Source of the DNA: Listeria cossartiae subsp. cossartiae
GTDB lineage: Bacteria; Bacillota; Bacilli; Lactobacillales; Listeriaceae
Reading direction: 5' to 3'
Length of the DNA stretch: 64,000 nucleotides
Assembly: GCF_014224155.1 (NCBI RefSeq)
Contig: NZ_JAASUI010000003.1
Span: forward strand, 186,001-250,000
This document shows positions 1 through 8,412 of the stretch, one piece after another. How positions within the stretch are numbered: the first letter of the stretch is position 1; every line of letters starts with the position of its first letter. Below the pieces are notes generated by a model. The model was given only the letters and a program-made list of their open reading frames with translations. It ran no database searches and was not told where the DNA came from. The translations under genes were made by a program, and so were the position numbers.

Positions 1-39
1 GTGTTGTTCTTAAACAGTCAAAATAACAAAAAAAAATAA
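1..39 (+). CDS. C-terminal tail of a probable type I (holin-like/TxpA-type) toxin, cut by the window edge
   Basis: Frame 1 is open from the first base and reads VLFLNSQNNKKK then TAA. A short hydrophobic run followed by an Asn/Lys-rich tail, ending directly in a symmetric hairpin, is how small membrane toxins of the TxpA/BsrG/holin-like class end. An antisense RNA gene converges on the same hairpin, as in type I toxin-antitoxin loci. Only 12 residues are visible, so the identity rests on architecture. It could instead be the tail of any small membrane protein. Confidence 0.4.
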   Translation: MLFLNSQNNKKK

Positions 40-76
40 CCACTCATAAACTTTGGCGAGTTTAGTGGTTATTTTT
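31..76. terminator. Bidirectional terminator shared by toxin mRNA and antisense RNA
   Basis: AATAACCACT (35-44) pairs with AGTGGTTATT (64-73), with an inner AAACT/AGTTT helix and a TTGGCG loop. A T run follows on the plus strand and a longer one on the minus strand, so it can stop transcription from both sides. Confidence 0.75.
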
Positions 77-150
77 ATACCAAATTAAACTAGCTGCCAC
101 CTTAAATGGGCTTACGCTTGAGGGTCATGTTCACGCATGGCTCTCTTTTC
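33..150 (-). ncRNA. Putative antisense antitoxin RNA converging on the toxin tail
   Basis: On the minus strand a good promoter (TTGTCA, 18 bp, TATTAT; plus-strand positions 181-186 and 157-162) predicts a transcript starting near 150. It would end at the hairpin at 35-73, followed on that strand by a T run. The roughly 115-nt RNA has no convincing ORF and overlaps the 3' end of the gene entering from the left. This is the 3'-overlap layout of RatA/TxpA and SR4/BsrG type I systems. Promoter and hairpin are seen; the antitoxin role is inferred. Confidence 0.5.
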
Positions 151-156
151 ATATTA

Positions 157-186
157 ATAATAACACATTCCAAGCTCTTCTGACAA
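157..186 (-). promoter_or_regulatory. Promoter of the putative antisense RNA
   Basis: Minus strand: -35 TTGTCA (181-186), 18-bp spacer, -10 TATTAT (157-162). A 17-bp spacing to TTATTA is equally possible. No ORF follows, so this looks like an RNA promoter. Confidence 0.55.
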
Positions 187-256
187 TATTTTACATAACT
201 AAGACACAACAATAATTAACTCTACTATATCTTTAAATGAACTAGGTTATCTAGTC

Positions 257-841
257 CTATATAATATCCAATTCTTGAAAGCATAGAAAATCCCCGTCAT
301 TCAATGAAGCTAATTTATCTTTAACTTTTTCTGATACTACTAGGTTGAATGCTCCACCCCATTTATCTAAAGAAAAACACTCAAGTTCTGATGGTATTTT
401 ATTTCTTTGCAATGTTGGTTTAAGGAAAAATTGGGCTATGGAGTTTTCCCATGGCTGAGGCATATAATCTGCAGGCCATTCAATATATTCCGATTTATTG
501 AAATCAACACAATCCACTTTCCTATTAAAATGAAAAACAACGTAATCTTTATTTTCAGCTTCAACTGCTACATTTAAAAGCTCAAGTCCATTGAATGAAA
601 TTTCAGCTTTATTAAATTTACTTGCATTTGCTATTAGATAATAAGTTCCAATACTTGCAAAATCAGGACTTTCCCCCTTCTTTATTACTTTAATTTTTAA
701 TTTATGCTCTCTATTTATTAAATACGGATAAGCGTCTTTAGGGGCTATCCTTTCCATATTATTATAAAAATCAATACTAAACGCTTCATATTTCTTCCAT
801 TTTTTCTTATCATCATTGAGCATTAATTTATAATAATTCAT
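257..841 (-). CDS. Immunity-like protein of the DUF1629/Imm11-Imm43 type (tentative)
   Basis: Predicted soluble protein of 194 residues with no signal peptide or membrane segment. The C-terminal half carries a hydrophobic strand followed by VDCVDFNKSEY, and the protein ends in an FNLVVSEKVKDKL...FLCFQEL segment. This is how I remember polymorphic-toxin immunity proteins of the DUF1629 (Imm11) group; the assignment is by eye only. The AAGGGG site fits the second of two tandem ATGs (841) better than the first (844). No toxin gene lies beside it, so it is an orphan here. It follows nudF by 72 bases on the same strand and borders the toxin-antitoxin locus, suggesting an accessory segment. Confidence 0.45.
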   Translation of the reverse strand: MNYYKLMLNDDKKKWKKYEAFSIDFYNNMERIAPKDAYPYLINREHKLKIKVIKKGESPDFASIGTYYLIANASKFNKAEISFNGLELLNVAVEAENKDYVVFHFNRKVDCVDFNKSEYIEWPADYMPQPWENSIAQFFLKPTLQRNKIPSELECFSLDKWGGAFNLVVSEKVKDKLASLNDGDFLCFQELDII

Positions 842-912
842 CATTCACCCCTTCGTATAACTCTGTTTATTTGTTCTTCAAATATCTTAATAAACTGCCA
901 GTTCATTATTAT

Positions 913-1470
913 TTATTCATTTTCTTCTATTAATAGTTGCATTTTCCAGTACTGCATCGCGTACATCGTTTTAGCATCATGAATAAGTTGTTGTTCTATT
1001 AATTGTTCTGCTTCGTCTGGTGTTACTTTGACTAAATTAATAAATTCATCGGCATCTTGCGCTAATGGTTGTTCCATTTTCCGAAGATCGCGCGCGACAT
1101 AAATATGTAAAAGTTCATTGGCAAATCCAGGTGATGTATAAAAAGAAGTGAGATACGTTAAATCATCAGACTGAAAACCAGTTTCTTCTTCTAGTTCTCG
1201 TCTCGCCGTCACGAGCGGATCCTCTCCAAGCTCCATTTTACCAGCTGGAATTTCGATAATTGTTTTTTCGAGTGGTTTTCGATATTGTTCTACTAAATAC
1301 ATTCCGCCGTCTGCTGAAAATGGAATAATTGCTACAGCCCCGGGATGCTTAACGATTTCGCGTTTGCTCTTTTCCCCGTTCGGCAGCTCCACATCATCGA
1401 CTTGCAAAGCTATCACATTTCCGCTAAAAATCTTTTCTGTATGAAGCGTTTTTTCTTCTAGTGAGTCCAT
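913..1470 (-). CDS. nudF: ADP-ribose pyrophosphatase (Nudix hydrolase)
   Basis: Hydrolyses ADP-ribose to AMP and ribose 5-phosphate in the cytoplasm. The Nudix box is clear: GKMELGEDPLVTARRELEEE with TG following (Gx5Ex7REUxEExGU). I place the start at MDSLEEKT (1470), giving 185 residues, matching my memory of B. subtilis NudF in length and N terminus. A longer frame begins at an ATG at 1500, but that ATG overlaps a TATAAT box, so a transcript from that promoter would begin inside it. A GGTGG site lies 5 bases before 1470. Transcribed toward the immunity-like gene; no clear terminator separates them. Confidence 0.85.
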   Translation of the reverse strand: MDSLEEKTLHTEKIFSGNVIALQVDDVELPNGEKSKREIVKHPGAVAIIPFSADGGMYLVEQYRKPLEKTIIEIPAGKMELGEDPLVTARRELEEETGFQSDDLTYLTSFYTSPGFANELLHIYVARDLRKMEQPLAQDADEFINLVKVTPDEAEQLIEQQLIHDAKTMYAMQYWKMQLLIEENE

Positions 1471-1498
1471 CTCTGCCACCAACTCCTCGTTTTTTTTC

Positions 1499-1526
1499 AT
1501 TATAACATAACTAAGTCCGAGGTGAA
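1499..1526 (-). promoter_or_regulatory. Probable nudF promoter
   Basis: Minus strand: TTCACC (plus 1521-1526), 16-bp spacer, TATAAT (plus 1499-1504). It would give a leader of about 25 bases ahead of the start at 1470. Confidence 0.45.
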
Positions 1527-1611
1527 TTTACATCGCACGACTGATAACATCTATTTTCTAAATATGGTATGATAAGAACAAATAAAGGACACTTTCTAAA
1601 ATATAAAAACC

Positions 1612-1640
1612 TTGCAACTTGCCTAGTGCTAGCATACAAA
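1612..1640 (+). promoter_or_regulatory. Promoter of the xpaC-telA operon
   Basis: TTGCAA (1612-1617), 17-bp spacer, TACAAA (1635-1640), about 100 bases before xpaC. The leader ends in a strong AAAGGAGAAG site. Confidence 0.5.
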
Positions 1641-1744
1641 ATATACTTAAATGGTAAGTTACTTTCCACTAATCTTTATTTTTAGAAAAACATATTATAA
1701 GAAAAGCGGACCTTTTAACAGGTACTTAAAGGAGAAGATGTATA

Positions 1745-2404
1745 ATGACCGTTTTCAAAAAGATACTAGCATTCACAGGTTCTATTTTCCTTGTCATTAT
1801 TTTGGCTGGTATTCTCACTTTACTAATCCATAATGGCTTGATAATTGCAACGATTGTTATTGCTGTTGCGGCTACCCTATTTTTCTTTTCATCCAAAGCC
1901 GGGGACCGCGCGCAAATGATTGCCACTGGATTAACCAAGAAAGAATACAAATATATTCGCACTAACCTAGAAGAAGCTCGCGTGAAAATCATCCGCCTTC
2001 AAAAAATTATGACGCAAAACAAAGCGCTATATTCGTTCCAAGAGCGCAACAAAACGCTTTTACTTACAAAAAGAATTTACGGTATCGTAAAAGATGAACC
2101 AAAACGTTTCTATGAAGCAGAGGATTTCTTTTTCTCCCATCTTGATTCTTTGGTGGAACTAACCGAAAAATATGCTTTCTTAGAAAAACAACCAGTAAAA
2201 GACAAAAAAATCTATCAAACACTTTCTGATACACGTACACTTCTAAATGATTTAAGTCGCGTTATTGAAAAGGATTTATTTACACTTTTAAATCAAGACG
2301 TGAATAATCTTGACTTTGAATTAGAAGTAGCGAAAAACTCCATTTCTAAACAGAAAAAGAAATTCGAAAGGGGTACAAAAGATGACCGAGAACAAGCCAA
2401 GTGA
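1745..2404 (+). CDS. xpaC: XpaC-like protein (5-bromo-4-chloroindolyl phosphate hydrolysis family)
   Basis: 219 residues. The N terminus has two closely spaced hydrophobic segments (about residues 8-45), then a charged, mostly helical cytoplasmic domain. It belongs to the XpaC family, whose name comes from a Bacillus colony phenotype; its biochemical role is not established. In many Firmicutes xpaC directly precedes telA, as here, where the genes overlap by 23 bases, so they are probably co-translated and act together at the envelope. AAAGGAG lies 8 bases before the ATG. Family placement rests on neighbourhood and hydropathy. Confidence 0.75.
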   Translation: MTVFKKILAFTGSIFLVIILAGILTLLIHNGLIIATIVIAVAATLFFFSSKAGDRAQMIATGLTKKEYKYIRTNLEEARVKIIRLQKIMTQNKALYSFQERNKTLLLTKRIYGIVKDEPKRFYEAEDFFFSHLDSLVELTEKYAFLEKQPVKDKKIYQTLSDTRTLLNDLSRVIEKDLFTLLNQDVNNLDFELEVAKNSISKQKKKFERGTKDDREQAK

Positions 2405-3581
2405 AGAAACAAATGAATTAAAAGATTTAGTAGTTGAGAAAGAATTTAACCAAACGTTAGATGACCTTCTTGCTAACCCGTTTGGATCAGACGGCGAATC
2501 AGCTGCAAGTATCGTAAATAACGAAACGGATGCAGCTCCTCGCCTAGTCGATATGCTTACGGAAACAAATAAAAAACAAGCGTTAGAGTTATCCAAACAA
2601 ATCGAACCTGGAAATCAAGCAGCAATTCTTGGTTACGGAGCTCCGGCCCAAGCTAAACTACATGATTTTTCTCATTCGATGTTAGCGCATGTCCAAAAAC
2701 AAGACGTCGGTCCAATTGGCGATATTATTAGCGATTTAATGTATCGTTTACAAGAAGCAGATCCTGATGAACTTGCGGCTCGCAACAAAAACGTCTTCAC
2801 AAAAATGTTCCACCGAGTAAAACAATCCATCAATGAAATTACTTCTAAATATCAAAAAATTGGTACCCAAATTGACCGCATCGCGTTAAAACTGGAACAC
2901 TCCAAAAAGCGTTTAATGGAAGATAACTCTTTCCTAGAACAGCTTTATGATAAAAATAAAGATTACTTCCAAGCACTTAATATTTACATTGCTGCTGGAG
3001 AATTAAAATTAGAAGAAATTAATACTAAAATGCTCCCAGAACTTCGCAAAAAAGCGGAACAAACGGGCGACCAAATGGATTATCAAGAAGTGAATGACTT
3101 AACACAATTTGCCGATCGTCTTGATAAACGAGTATATGACTTACGTTTAAGCCGTCAAATCACTATTCAACAAGCGCCACAAATTCGTTTAATCCAAAAT
3201 ACAAACCAAGCACTTGCTGAAAAAATCCAGTCTTCGATTATGACTGCGATTCCACTTTGGAAAAACCAAGTAGCTATCGCGCTTACCTTGCTTCGTCAAC
3301 AACAAGCCGTTGCAGCTCAGCGCCAAGTTTCCGAAACAACGAACGAACTTCTAAAACGAAACGCCGATATGCTAAAAACAAATGCTATCGAAACAGCGCG
3401 TGAAAATGAAAGAGGTATTGTGGATATCGAAACGCTAAAAGAAACCCAATCTAGCTTGATTGAAACCTTGCAAGAAACCCTTAAAATCCAGCAAGAAGGC
3501 CGTGCTAAACGCGCCGTAGCTGAAAAAGAACTTGTAACAATGGAACAAGAACTTAAAGAACGTTTATTAGAAATGAAATAA
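2382..3581 (+). CDS. telA: Toxic anion resistance (TelA/KlaA family) protein
   Basis: 399 residues, soluble, rich in Gln, Glu and Lys with long predicted coiled coils and no membrane segment. The family was named for tellurite resistance. In L. monocytogenes the homologue has been reported to contribute to tolerance of nisin and other cell-wall-acting antibiotics. The start at 2382 lies inside the end of xpaC and has a GAAAGGGG site 7 bases upstream. It is the last gene of the two-gene operon and ends at a strong hairpin shared with convergent dinB. Length is normal for the family. Confidence 0.88.
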   Translation: MTENKPSEETNELKDLVVEKEFNQTLDDLLANPFGSDGESAASIVNNETDAAPRLVDMLTETNKKQALELSKQIEPGNQAAILGYGAPAQAKLHDFSHSMLAHVQKQDVGPIGDIISDLMYRLQEADPDELAARNKNVFTKMFHRVKQSINEITSKYQKIGTQIDRIALKLEHSKKRLMEDNSFLEQLYDKNKDYFQALNIYIAAGELKLEEINTKMLPELRKKAEQTGDQMDYQEVNDLTQFADRLDKRVYDLRLSRQITIQQAPQIRLIQNTNQALAEKIQSSIMTAIPLWKNQVAIALTLLRQQQAVAAQRQVSETTNELLKRNADMLKTNAIETARENERGIVDIETLKETQSSLIETLQETLKIQQEGRAKRAVAEKELVTMEQELKERLLEMK

Positions 3582-3583
3582 GC

Positions 3584-3619
3584 AAAAAGGCTAGCACCTA
3601 ATCCGTGCTAGCCTTTTTT
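3584..3619. terminator. Bidirectional terminator between telA and dinB
   Basis: A 14-bp stem (AAAAAGGCTAGCAC, 3584-3597, with its complement, 3605-3618) with a 7-base loop and T tracts on both strands. The dinB stop codon overlaps its edge. Confidence 0.9.
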
Positions 3620-4688
3620 ATAGTCCTTCTAACCGTAAATTTTCAAAGTAAACGGGTTTTAAATTAGTTACAGTAAGCCCAATCAAGCGAATGCTATCCT
3701 GACCAGTGTAACTCTCTCGGAGAAGTAACGCTGCTGCTTGATAAATTTGATTAGCATCATTGGTATATTCGTTTAAAGTAATCCGTTTGGTAATCGTTGT
3801 AAAGTCACTGTAGCGCAATTTCAGTACCACGGTCTTGCCATGTTTCTGTAGCTTAATGAGACGTTCTTCTACTTTCTTAGCAAACTTCATAAGACTTTGC
3901 TCTAAAATTCGATTATCGAGCACGTTGAATTCAAAAGTCGTTTCTTTGCCAACCGATTTGCGATCACGATGCGGATTCACAATGTTATTCGAACGACCGC
4001 GCACATGACGGTACAACTGATAACCATGCTTATGCAATTCGCGAATAAGGTCCCATTCACTCCACTTCTTCAAATCCGCCCCTGTTTCAATTCCAAGTCG
4101 ATGTAATTTTTCTGCGGTAACTTTTCCTACCCCATAAAATTTTGTCACAGGAATTTGTTCTAAAAAGGCTTCTGCTTCTTCCGGAGTAACCACGGTAATG
4201 CCAGCAGGTTTTTTGAAATCTGAAGCAATTTTTGCAATGAATTTATTGAATGATACGCCAGCAGACGCAGTTAGTCCAAGTTCACGGTAAATGGTTTGTT
4301 GGATTTCGCGCGCAACTAATGTGGCGGATTTCATTCCTTTTTTATTTTCGGTCACGTCTAAATAGGCTTCATCTAAAGAAAGTGGTTCTATAATATCCGT
4401 ATATCTGGAAAAGATTTCGCGGATTTGGTTAGATACTTCTACATAATGAGCCATATTCCCGTGAATAAAAATACCATTCGGGCAGAGTTTAGCAGCTTGA
4501 CGAGTAGGCATAGCCGAGTGTACACCGAATTTGCGTGCCTCATACGAACAGGTCGAAACAACGCCGCGCTTATTCGGGTCTCCGCCAATAATAAGTGGCT
4601 TCCCGCGAAATTCGGGATGATCGCGTTGTTCTACAGATGCATAAAAAGCGTCCATATCAATATGAATAATTTTCCTACTCGTATCCAT
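3618..4688 (-). CDS. dinB: DNA polymerase IV (Y family)
   Basis: Error-prone translesion polymerase of 356 residues. The first palm motif HIDMDAFYASVEQ (residues 9-21) and the second, SLDEAYLDV (near residue 105), supply the acidic metal ligands. The little-finger domain follows and the protein ends with a short EGL tail. The ATG at 4688 has GAAGGAGA 7 bases upstream. A near-consensus promoter overlapped by a LexA box lies just upstream, so SOS induction is expected; the Listeria dinB gene is a reported SOS member. Single-gene unit, convergent with telA. Confidence 0.95.
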   Translation of the reverse strand: MDTSRKIIHIDMDAFYASVEQRDHPEFRGKPLIIGGDPNKRGVVSTCSYEARKFGVHSAMPTRQAAKLCPNGIFIHGNMAHYVEVSNQIREIFSRYTDIIEPLSLDEAYLDVTENKKGMKSATLVAREIQQTIYRELGLTASAGVSFNKFIAKIASDFKKPAGITVVTPEEAEAFLEQIPVTKFYGVGKVTAEKLHRLGIETGADLKKWSEWDLIRELHKHGYQLYRHVRGRSNNIVNPHRDRKSVGKETTFEFNVLDNRILEQSLMKFAKKVEERLIKLQKHGKTVVLKLRYSDFTTITKRITLNEYTNDANQIYQAAALLLRESYTGQDSIRLIGLTVTNLKPVYFENLRLEGL

Positions 4689-4710
4689 AACTGCATCTCC
4701 TTCAAAAAAA

Positions 4711-4724
4711 CGAACAAGCGTTCT
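4711..4724. promoter_or_regulatory. LexA (SOS) operator of dinB
   Basis: CGAACAAGCGTTCT matches the Gram-positive SOS box CGAAC-N4-GTTCG with one mismatch. It lies 6-19 bases downstream of the -10 box, where LexA binding would block initiation. Confidence 0.75.
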
Positions 4725-4730
4725 TATATA

Positions 4731-4759
4731 ATTATAAACGCTAACTTAATTAATTACAA
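4731..4759 (-). promoter_or_regulatory. dinB promoter
   Basis: Minus strand: TTGTAA (4754-4759), 17-bp spacer, TATAAT (4731-4736). The -35 box abuts the terminator of the upstream dehydrogenase gene. Confidence 0.75.
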
Positions 4760-4760
4760 G

Positions 4761-4794
4761 AAAAAAATACCCTATTTTCACAAGGTATTTTCTC
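4761..4794 (-). terminator. Terminator of the short-chain dehydrogenase gene
   Basis: Read on the minus strand, AAAATACC (plus 4784-4791) pairs with GGTATTTT (plus 4764-4771) and a T run follows. It insulates dinB from upstream transcription. Confidence 0.7.
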
Positions 4795-4799
4795 CTATT

Positions 4800-5591
4800 T
4801 TATTTCTTTAAAAATGCGCCTTTTCCGAAGAATTCTATGACTTGCGGCATGACCTGATAAAGCCGGGTTGCGATATTCATCACGAAAGGTAAATTGATTT
4901 CGCGGCGTCTTGTCCCCATAATTTGTACGGTTTTTCTAGCTACTTTTTCTGGTTTCAAAACTAATTTACCCACTGTTTCTAAGTAGTTCCCTGATTTATC
5001 TGCAACATCGAAAAAGTTCGTTGCAATCGGACCTGGATTTATCGTCGTTACTTTGATTTTATCGGGAATTAATTCTAAGCGCAGCGCATTGGAAAATCCT
5101 AGTACAGCATATTTTGTTGCTGAATAGACCGTTGATTTTGGTGTGGCAATTTTGGCTGCTTGAGAGGCGATATTAATGATATGCCCCGACTTGCGAGCTT
5201 GCATTTGCGGTAAGATCAGTTGCGTTAATTGAATCAAACCTAATACATTCGTATCAAACATTTTTTCGATGGTCTCAAACGGGATATCTACTGCGTTTTC
5301 AAATAAACCAAAACCAGCACAGTTGACTAGCACATCTACTTGATATGTCTCGTTTATTTCAGCGCTAACTTGCTTTACTTGCTCAAAATCTGTCATATCA
5401 AGTGTAAAATAAGTCGCTTCAACTGAAAAATTGGCACTTATTTCTTTTTGTAAAGTGATTAATTTTTCCGTACTTCTTGCTGTAATAATAACGTTTGCGC
5501 CAGATGCTGCCACTTGTCTTGTGATTTCTGCACCAAGACCGCTAGAAGCACCAGTAATTAATACCGTTTTATTTTTCAAAAAAGGGTTCAT
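4800..5591 (-). CDS. Short-chain dehydrogenase/reductase (YqjQ/DltE-like SDR)
   Basis: Classical SDR of about 263 residues. The NAD(P)-binding TGASSGLG lies at residues 13-20, the NCAG motif near residue 90 and the catalytic YxxxK (YSATK) near residue 155, with the Ser upstream in NIASQ. The substrate cannot be told from sequence. I chose the ATG at 5591 (MNPFLKNK) over an upstream TTG at 5606 because GGAG sits 9 bases before it and the longer frame would run into rnz. The start follows the rnz stop by 4 bases, so the two genes are probably co-transcribed. Ends at its own terminator. Confidence 0.88.
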   Translation of the reverse strand: MNPFLKNKTVLITGASSGLGAEITRQVAASGANVIITARSTEKLITLQKEISANFSVEATYFTLDMTDFEQVKQVSAEINETYQVDVLVNCAGFGLFENAVDIPFETIEKMFDTNVLGLIQLTQLILPQMQARKSGHIINIASQAAKIATPKSTVYSATKYAVLGFSNALRLELIPDKIKVTTINPGPIATNFFDVADKSGNYLETVGKLVLKPEKVARKTVQIMGTRRREINLPFVMNIATRLYQVMPQVIEFFGKGAFLKK

Positions 5592-5595
5592 TTCG

Positions 5596-6516
5596 TCACT
5601 CTCCAATTGGGAAAACAGCTAAGTCGTACGCTATTTCAGTATTTTCAAAAACAGATTGTGCTTCTATTAATAACTCTTTACTTGCATCACGATCGTATCT
5701 TGAGCTGATATGCGTTAATATTAATTTTTTGACGTTGGCATTTTTCGCAAGGCTCGCAGCTTGTAATGTCGTCGAATGCATATATTCTCCTGCCAGCTTT
5801 TCTTTATCGCCTTCAAACGTTGCTTCGTGTACTAACACATCGGCGTTTAGCGCTAATCCAAGTTCACTGTCTGTCGCTTTAGTGTCGCCGAAAATACTAA
5901 TGATTTTCCCTTTTTGTGGCTCATCAATGTAGTCTTTTCCGTCAATGACACGTCCGTCAGCTAATGTGACTGTTTCACCATTTTTCAGTTTTTGGAAAAT
6001 AGGACCTGCTTCGACACCCGCTGCTATTAATTTTTTCGCATCGAGTGCACCCGGTTTATCTTTCTCAATGATTCGGTAACCAAAACTACGCAACCCGTGA
6101 TCCAATTCGTCCGCGGTAATCGAAAACATCTTATCTTCAAAAATCAAACCTGGTTCAATTTCGTTAAAAATGATTTTGTAGGTTAGTCTAGTCCCACTTA
6201 GTCTTAAAGAAGTTTCGACGTATTCTGCTATTCCAGCTGGGCCGTATATAGTTAGGTCGGATTCCCCTCCTTGAAAAGAGCGGCTGCTTAATAAGCCGGG
6301 CAGACCAAAAATGTGGTCACCGTGTAAGTGGGTAATAAATATTTTTTCTAGCTTACTTAGTTTAATTTGGCTACGCATGATTTGGTGTTGTGTTGCTTCT
6401 CCGCAATCAAATAGCCAAATTGTATTTCGTTCGTTTAACATTGAAAGTGCGATGGATGTGACATTACGGCCTCGTGACGGTACGCCTGCTCCAGTTCCTA
6501 AAAAAACAAGTTCCAT
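5596..6516 (-). CDS. rnz: Ribonuclease Z (tRNA 3' endonuclease)
   Basis: Zinc-dependent tRNase Z that removes 3' trailers from tRNA precursors. 306 residues, the usual length of the short bacterial form. The metallo-beta-lactamase signature HLHGDH lies at residues 63-68, with later metal ligands in FGDTKATD and LTHISSRY. I start at the ATG at 6516 (MELVFLGTG), the start remembered for B. subtilis Rnz, rather than the in-frame ATG at 6528, which abuts AAAGGA with no spacing. The SDR gene follows after 4 bases. Confidence 0.95.
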   Translation of the reverse strand: MELVFLGTGAGVPSRGRNVTSIALSMLNERNTIWLFDCGEATQHQIMRSQIKLSKLEKIFITHLHGDHIFGLPGLLSSRSFQGGESDLTIYGPAGIAEYVETSLRLSGTRLTYKIIFNEIEPGLIFEDKMFSITADELDHGLRSFGYRIIEKDKPGALDAKKLIAAGVEAGPIFQKLKNGETVTLADGRVIDGKDYIDEPQKGKIISIFGDTKATDSELGLALNADVLVHEATFEGDKEKLAGEYMHSTTLQAASLAKNANVKKLILTHISSRYDRDASKELLIEAQSVFENTEIAYDLAVFPIGE

Positions 6517-6549
6517 ATATTGTTCCATTCCTTTCCCAGTTCGTGTCTT

Positions 6550-6558
6550 ATTTTATCA
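6550..6558 (-). promoter_or_regulatory. Possible extended -10 promoter of rnz
   Basis: The minus strand reads TGATAAAAT at plus 6550-6558, an extended -10 (TGnTAAAAT) with no good -35, about 40 bases before rnz. With the zwf promoter it accounts for most of the 302-base rnz-zwf spacer. Confidence 0.35.
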
Positions 6559-6653
6559 CATTCTTAAACGAACAGGAAATAAACATTTTCTCAATAAAAA
6601 CGCTTATAATTCAGAAATAACTGTCAAATTAAAAAAATATTCGAACCAAACAG

Positions 6654-6682
6654 TTGCACAAATGCCTCATTATGGATAAAAT
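6654..6682 (+). promoter_or_regulatory. zwf promoter and structured leader
   Basis: TTGCAC (6654-6659), 17-bp spacer, TAAAAT (6677-6682). The untranslated leader to zwf is about 130 bases. It contains CTAAGAAA/TTTCTTAG arms near 6751-6770, while CCTCATTA (6665-6672) and TAATGAGG (6692-6699) flank the -10 box. No riboswitch family was recognised. Confidence 0.6.
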
Positions 6683-6818
6683 AGTATGGACTAATGAGGA
6701 AAATTAATAGCTCATTTAATAAGGCCTTTTTTTGTGGGGTTCTTTTCAAACTAAGAAATCTTTTTCTTAGCAGTTAATTTTTTGCCATTAAGAGAATAAG
6801 AAAGAGGGTAAATGACGT

Positions 6819-8294
6819 ATGACAGATGAGTTAGAACAAAAAGCACTGATTACTATTTTTGGCGGTACGGGAGATTTGGCAAATCGCAAACTTTACCCTT
6901 CGCTATATCATTTGTACAGTAAGGGATCTCTTGGCGACAATTTTGCTGTTATTGGTACGGCACGTCGTGAATGGAGTAATGATTTCTTCCGTGATAAAGT
7001 AAAAGAGTCTATCAAAGACATTGACGGTTCCGAAAAAGACGCGGATGCATTTGCTTCTCATTTCTACTATCAATCTCATGATGTGACGAATAAAGAATCT
7101 TATGTAACGCTAAAAGATTTGTCTGATGAACTCGATGCAAAATATGACTTAGGTGGTAATCGCCTTTTCTACCTTGCTATGGCGCCGAATTTCTTTGGAA
7201 CTATCGCAAGTCGCATTAAATCTGAAGGCTTTGTGGACACAGATGGTTTTCATCGTTTAATTATCGAGAAGCCATTTGGGCATGATTTAGCTAGTGCGGA
7301 GGAATTAAATGATTCGCTTCGTCAAGCATTTAAAGAAGATGAAATTTATCGTATTGACCATTATTTAGGAAAAGAAATGATCCAAAATATCTCGGTTATT
7401 CGATTTGCAAATTCGATTATTGAATCGCTTTGGAACAATCGTTATATCGATAATATCCAAGTTACTTTAACAGAAGTGCTTGGTGTAGAAGATCGTGGAC
7501 GTTATTACGATGAAAGTGGCGCACTTCGCGACATGGTTCAAAACCATATCTTACAAATCGTTTCTTTACTCGCAATGGAACCACCGATTAACTTATCGAC
7601 TCGCGAGATTCGTCATGAAAAAGTTCGCGCGCTTCGTTCTTTACGCGTTTTTGAAGGAAAAGAAGTTCATCAAAGCTTTATCCGTGGCCAGTATGGTCCT
7701 GGTGAAGTGGATGGTAAAGAACTGAAAGGCTATCGTCAAGAAGATAATGTCGATCCTCATTCCAATACAGAAACTTTTGTTGCGGCAAAACTAGAAATCG
7801 ATAATTTCCGCTGGGCTGGCGTTCCATTTTACATTCGTACTGGTAAACGTCTTGCGAAGAAAACGACACAAATTGCGATTCAATTTAAAGATGTGCCACT
7901 GAACTTATTCGGTCAACAACAATCGCTTGGTGGTAATGTGCTAGTCATCCATATCCAACCTGACGAAGGGATTACGCTTCATTTGAACGTGAAAGAACCT
8001 GGTCAAGGAATGGTGACAATGCCAGTCAACTTAAATTATATTCACTCTTCTCCAGATGGCATGAATACGCCTGAAGCATACGAAAAATTAATTCTCGACT
8101 GTCTGCGCGGCGATGCGACTTACTTCTCTCACTGGGATGAAGTTTCGCTATCATGGAACTTTATTGACCATGTAGCAGATGTTTGGACAAATACGAAAGA
8201 TCATTTCCCGAATTACAAATCCGGTTCGATGGGTCCGAAAGAAGCAGACGACCTTATTCAACGTGATGGATTCCAGTGGTTCCCAATCGATTAA
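6819..8294 (+). CDS. zwf: Glucose-6-phosphate 1-dehydrogenase
   Basis: First enzyme of the oxidative pentose-phosphate pathway: glucose 6-phosphate plus NADP+ to 6-phosphogluconolactone plus NADPH. 491 residues, full length. The Rossmann motif GGTGDL lies at residues 15-20, the catalytic RIDHYLGKE near 178-186, and an EKPFGHD motif before it. AAGAGGG precedes the ATG. Monocistronic: its own promoter upstream and a hairpin terminator directly after the stop. Confidence 0.97.
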   Translation: MTDELEQKALITIFGGTGDLANRKLYPSLYHLYSKGSLGDNFAVIGTARREWSNDFFRDKVKESIKDIDGSEKDADAFASHFYYQSHDVTNKESYVTLKDLSDELDAKYDLGGNRLFYLAMAPNFFGTIASRIKSEGFVDTDGFHRLIIEKPFGHDLASAEELNDSLRQAFKEDEIYRIDHYLGKEMIQNISVIRFANSIIESLWNNRYIDNIQVTLTEVLGVEDRGRYYDESGALRDMVQNHILQIVSLLAMEPPINLSTREIRHEKVRALRSLRVFEGKEVHQSFIRGQYGPGEVDGKELKGYRQEDNVDPHSNTETFVAAKLEIDNFRWAGVPFYIRTGKRLAKKTTQIAIQFKDVPLNLFGQQQSLGGNVLVIHIQPDEGITLHLNVKEPGQGMVTMPVNLNYIHSSPDGMNTPEAYEKLILDCLRGDATYFSHWDEVSLSWNFIDHVADVWTNTKDHFPNYKSGSMGPKEADDLIQRDGFQWFPID

Positions 8295-8297
8295 TCA

Positions 8298-8342
8298 AAA
8301 AACCAGAAATATGGCTAACCTAGCCTGTTTCTGGTTTTCTTT
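8298..8342 (+). terminator. zwf terminator
   Basis: AAACCAGAAA pairs with TTTCTGGTTT, with an inner GGCTA/TAGCC helix, followed by a T-rich stretch, directly after the zwf stop. Confidence 0.8.
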
Positions 8343-8412
8343 GTTTACTTGCAAAAGCTACTAGGCATGTTAGAATAGAGAGGAAAACTAACTAGTTAAA
8401 GGAGCTCATATA

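Noticed and set aside
1651..1833. 60-codon ORF overlapping xpaC
   Set aside because: No ribosome binding site, overlaps the xpaC leader and start in another frame.
6625..6660. TTGACA-TATAAG pair on the minus strand as rnz promoter
   Set aside because: The spacer is only 13 bp, too short for a sigma-A promoter.
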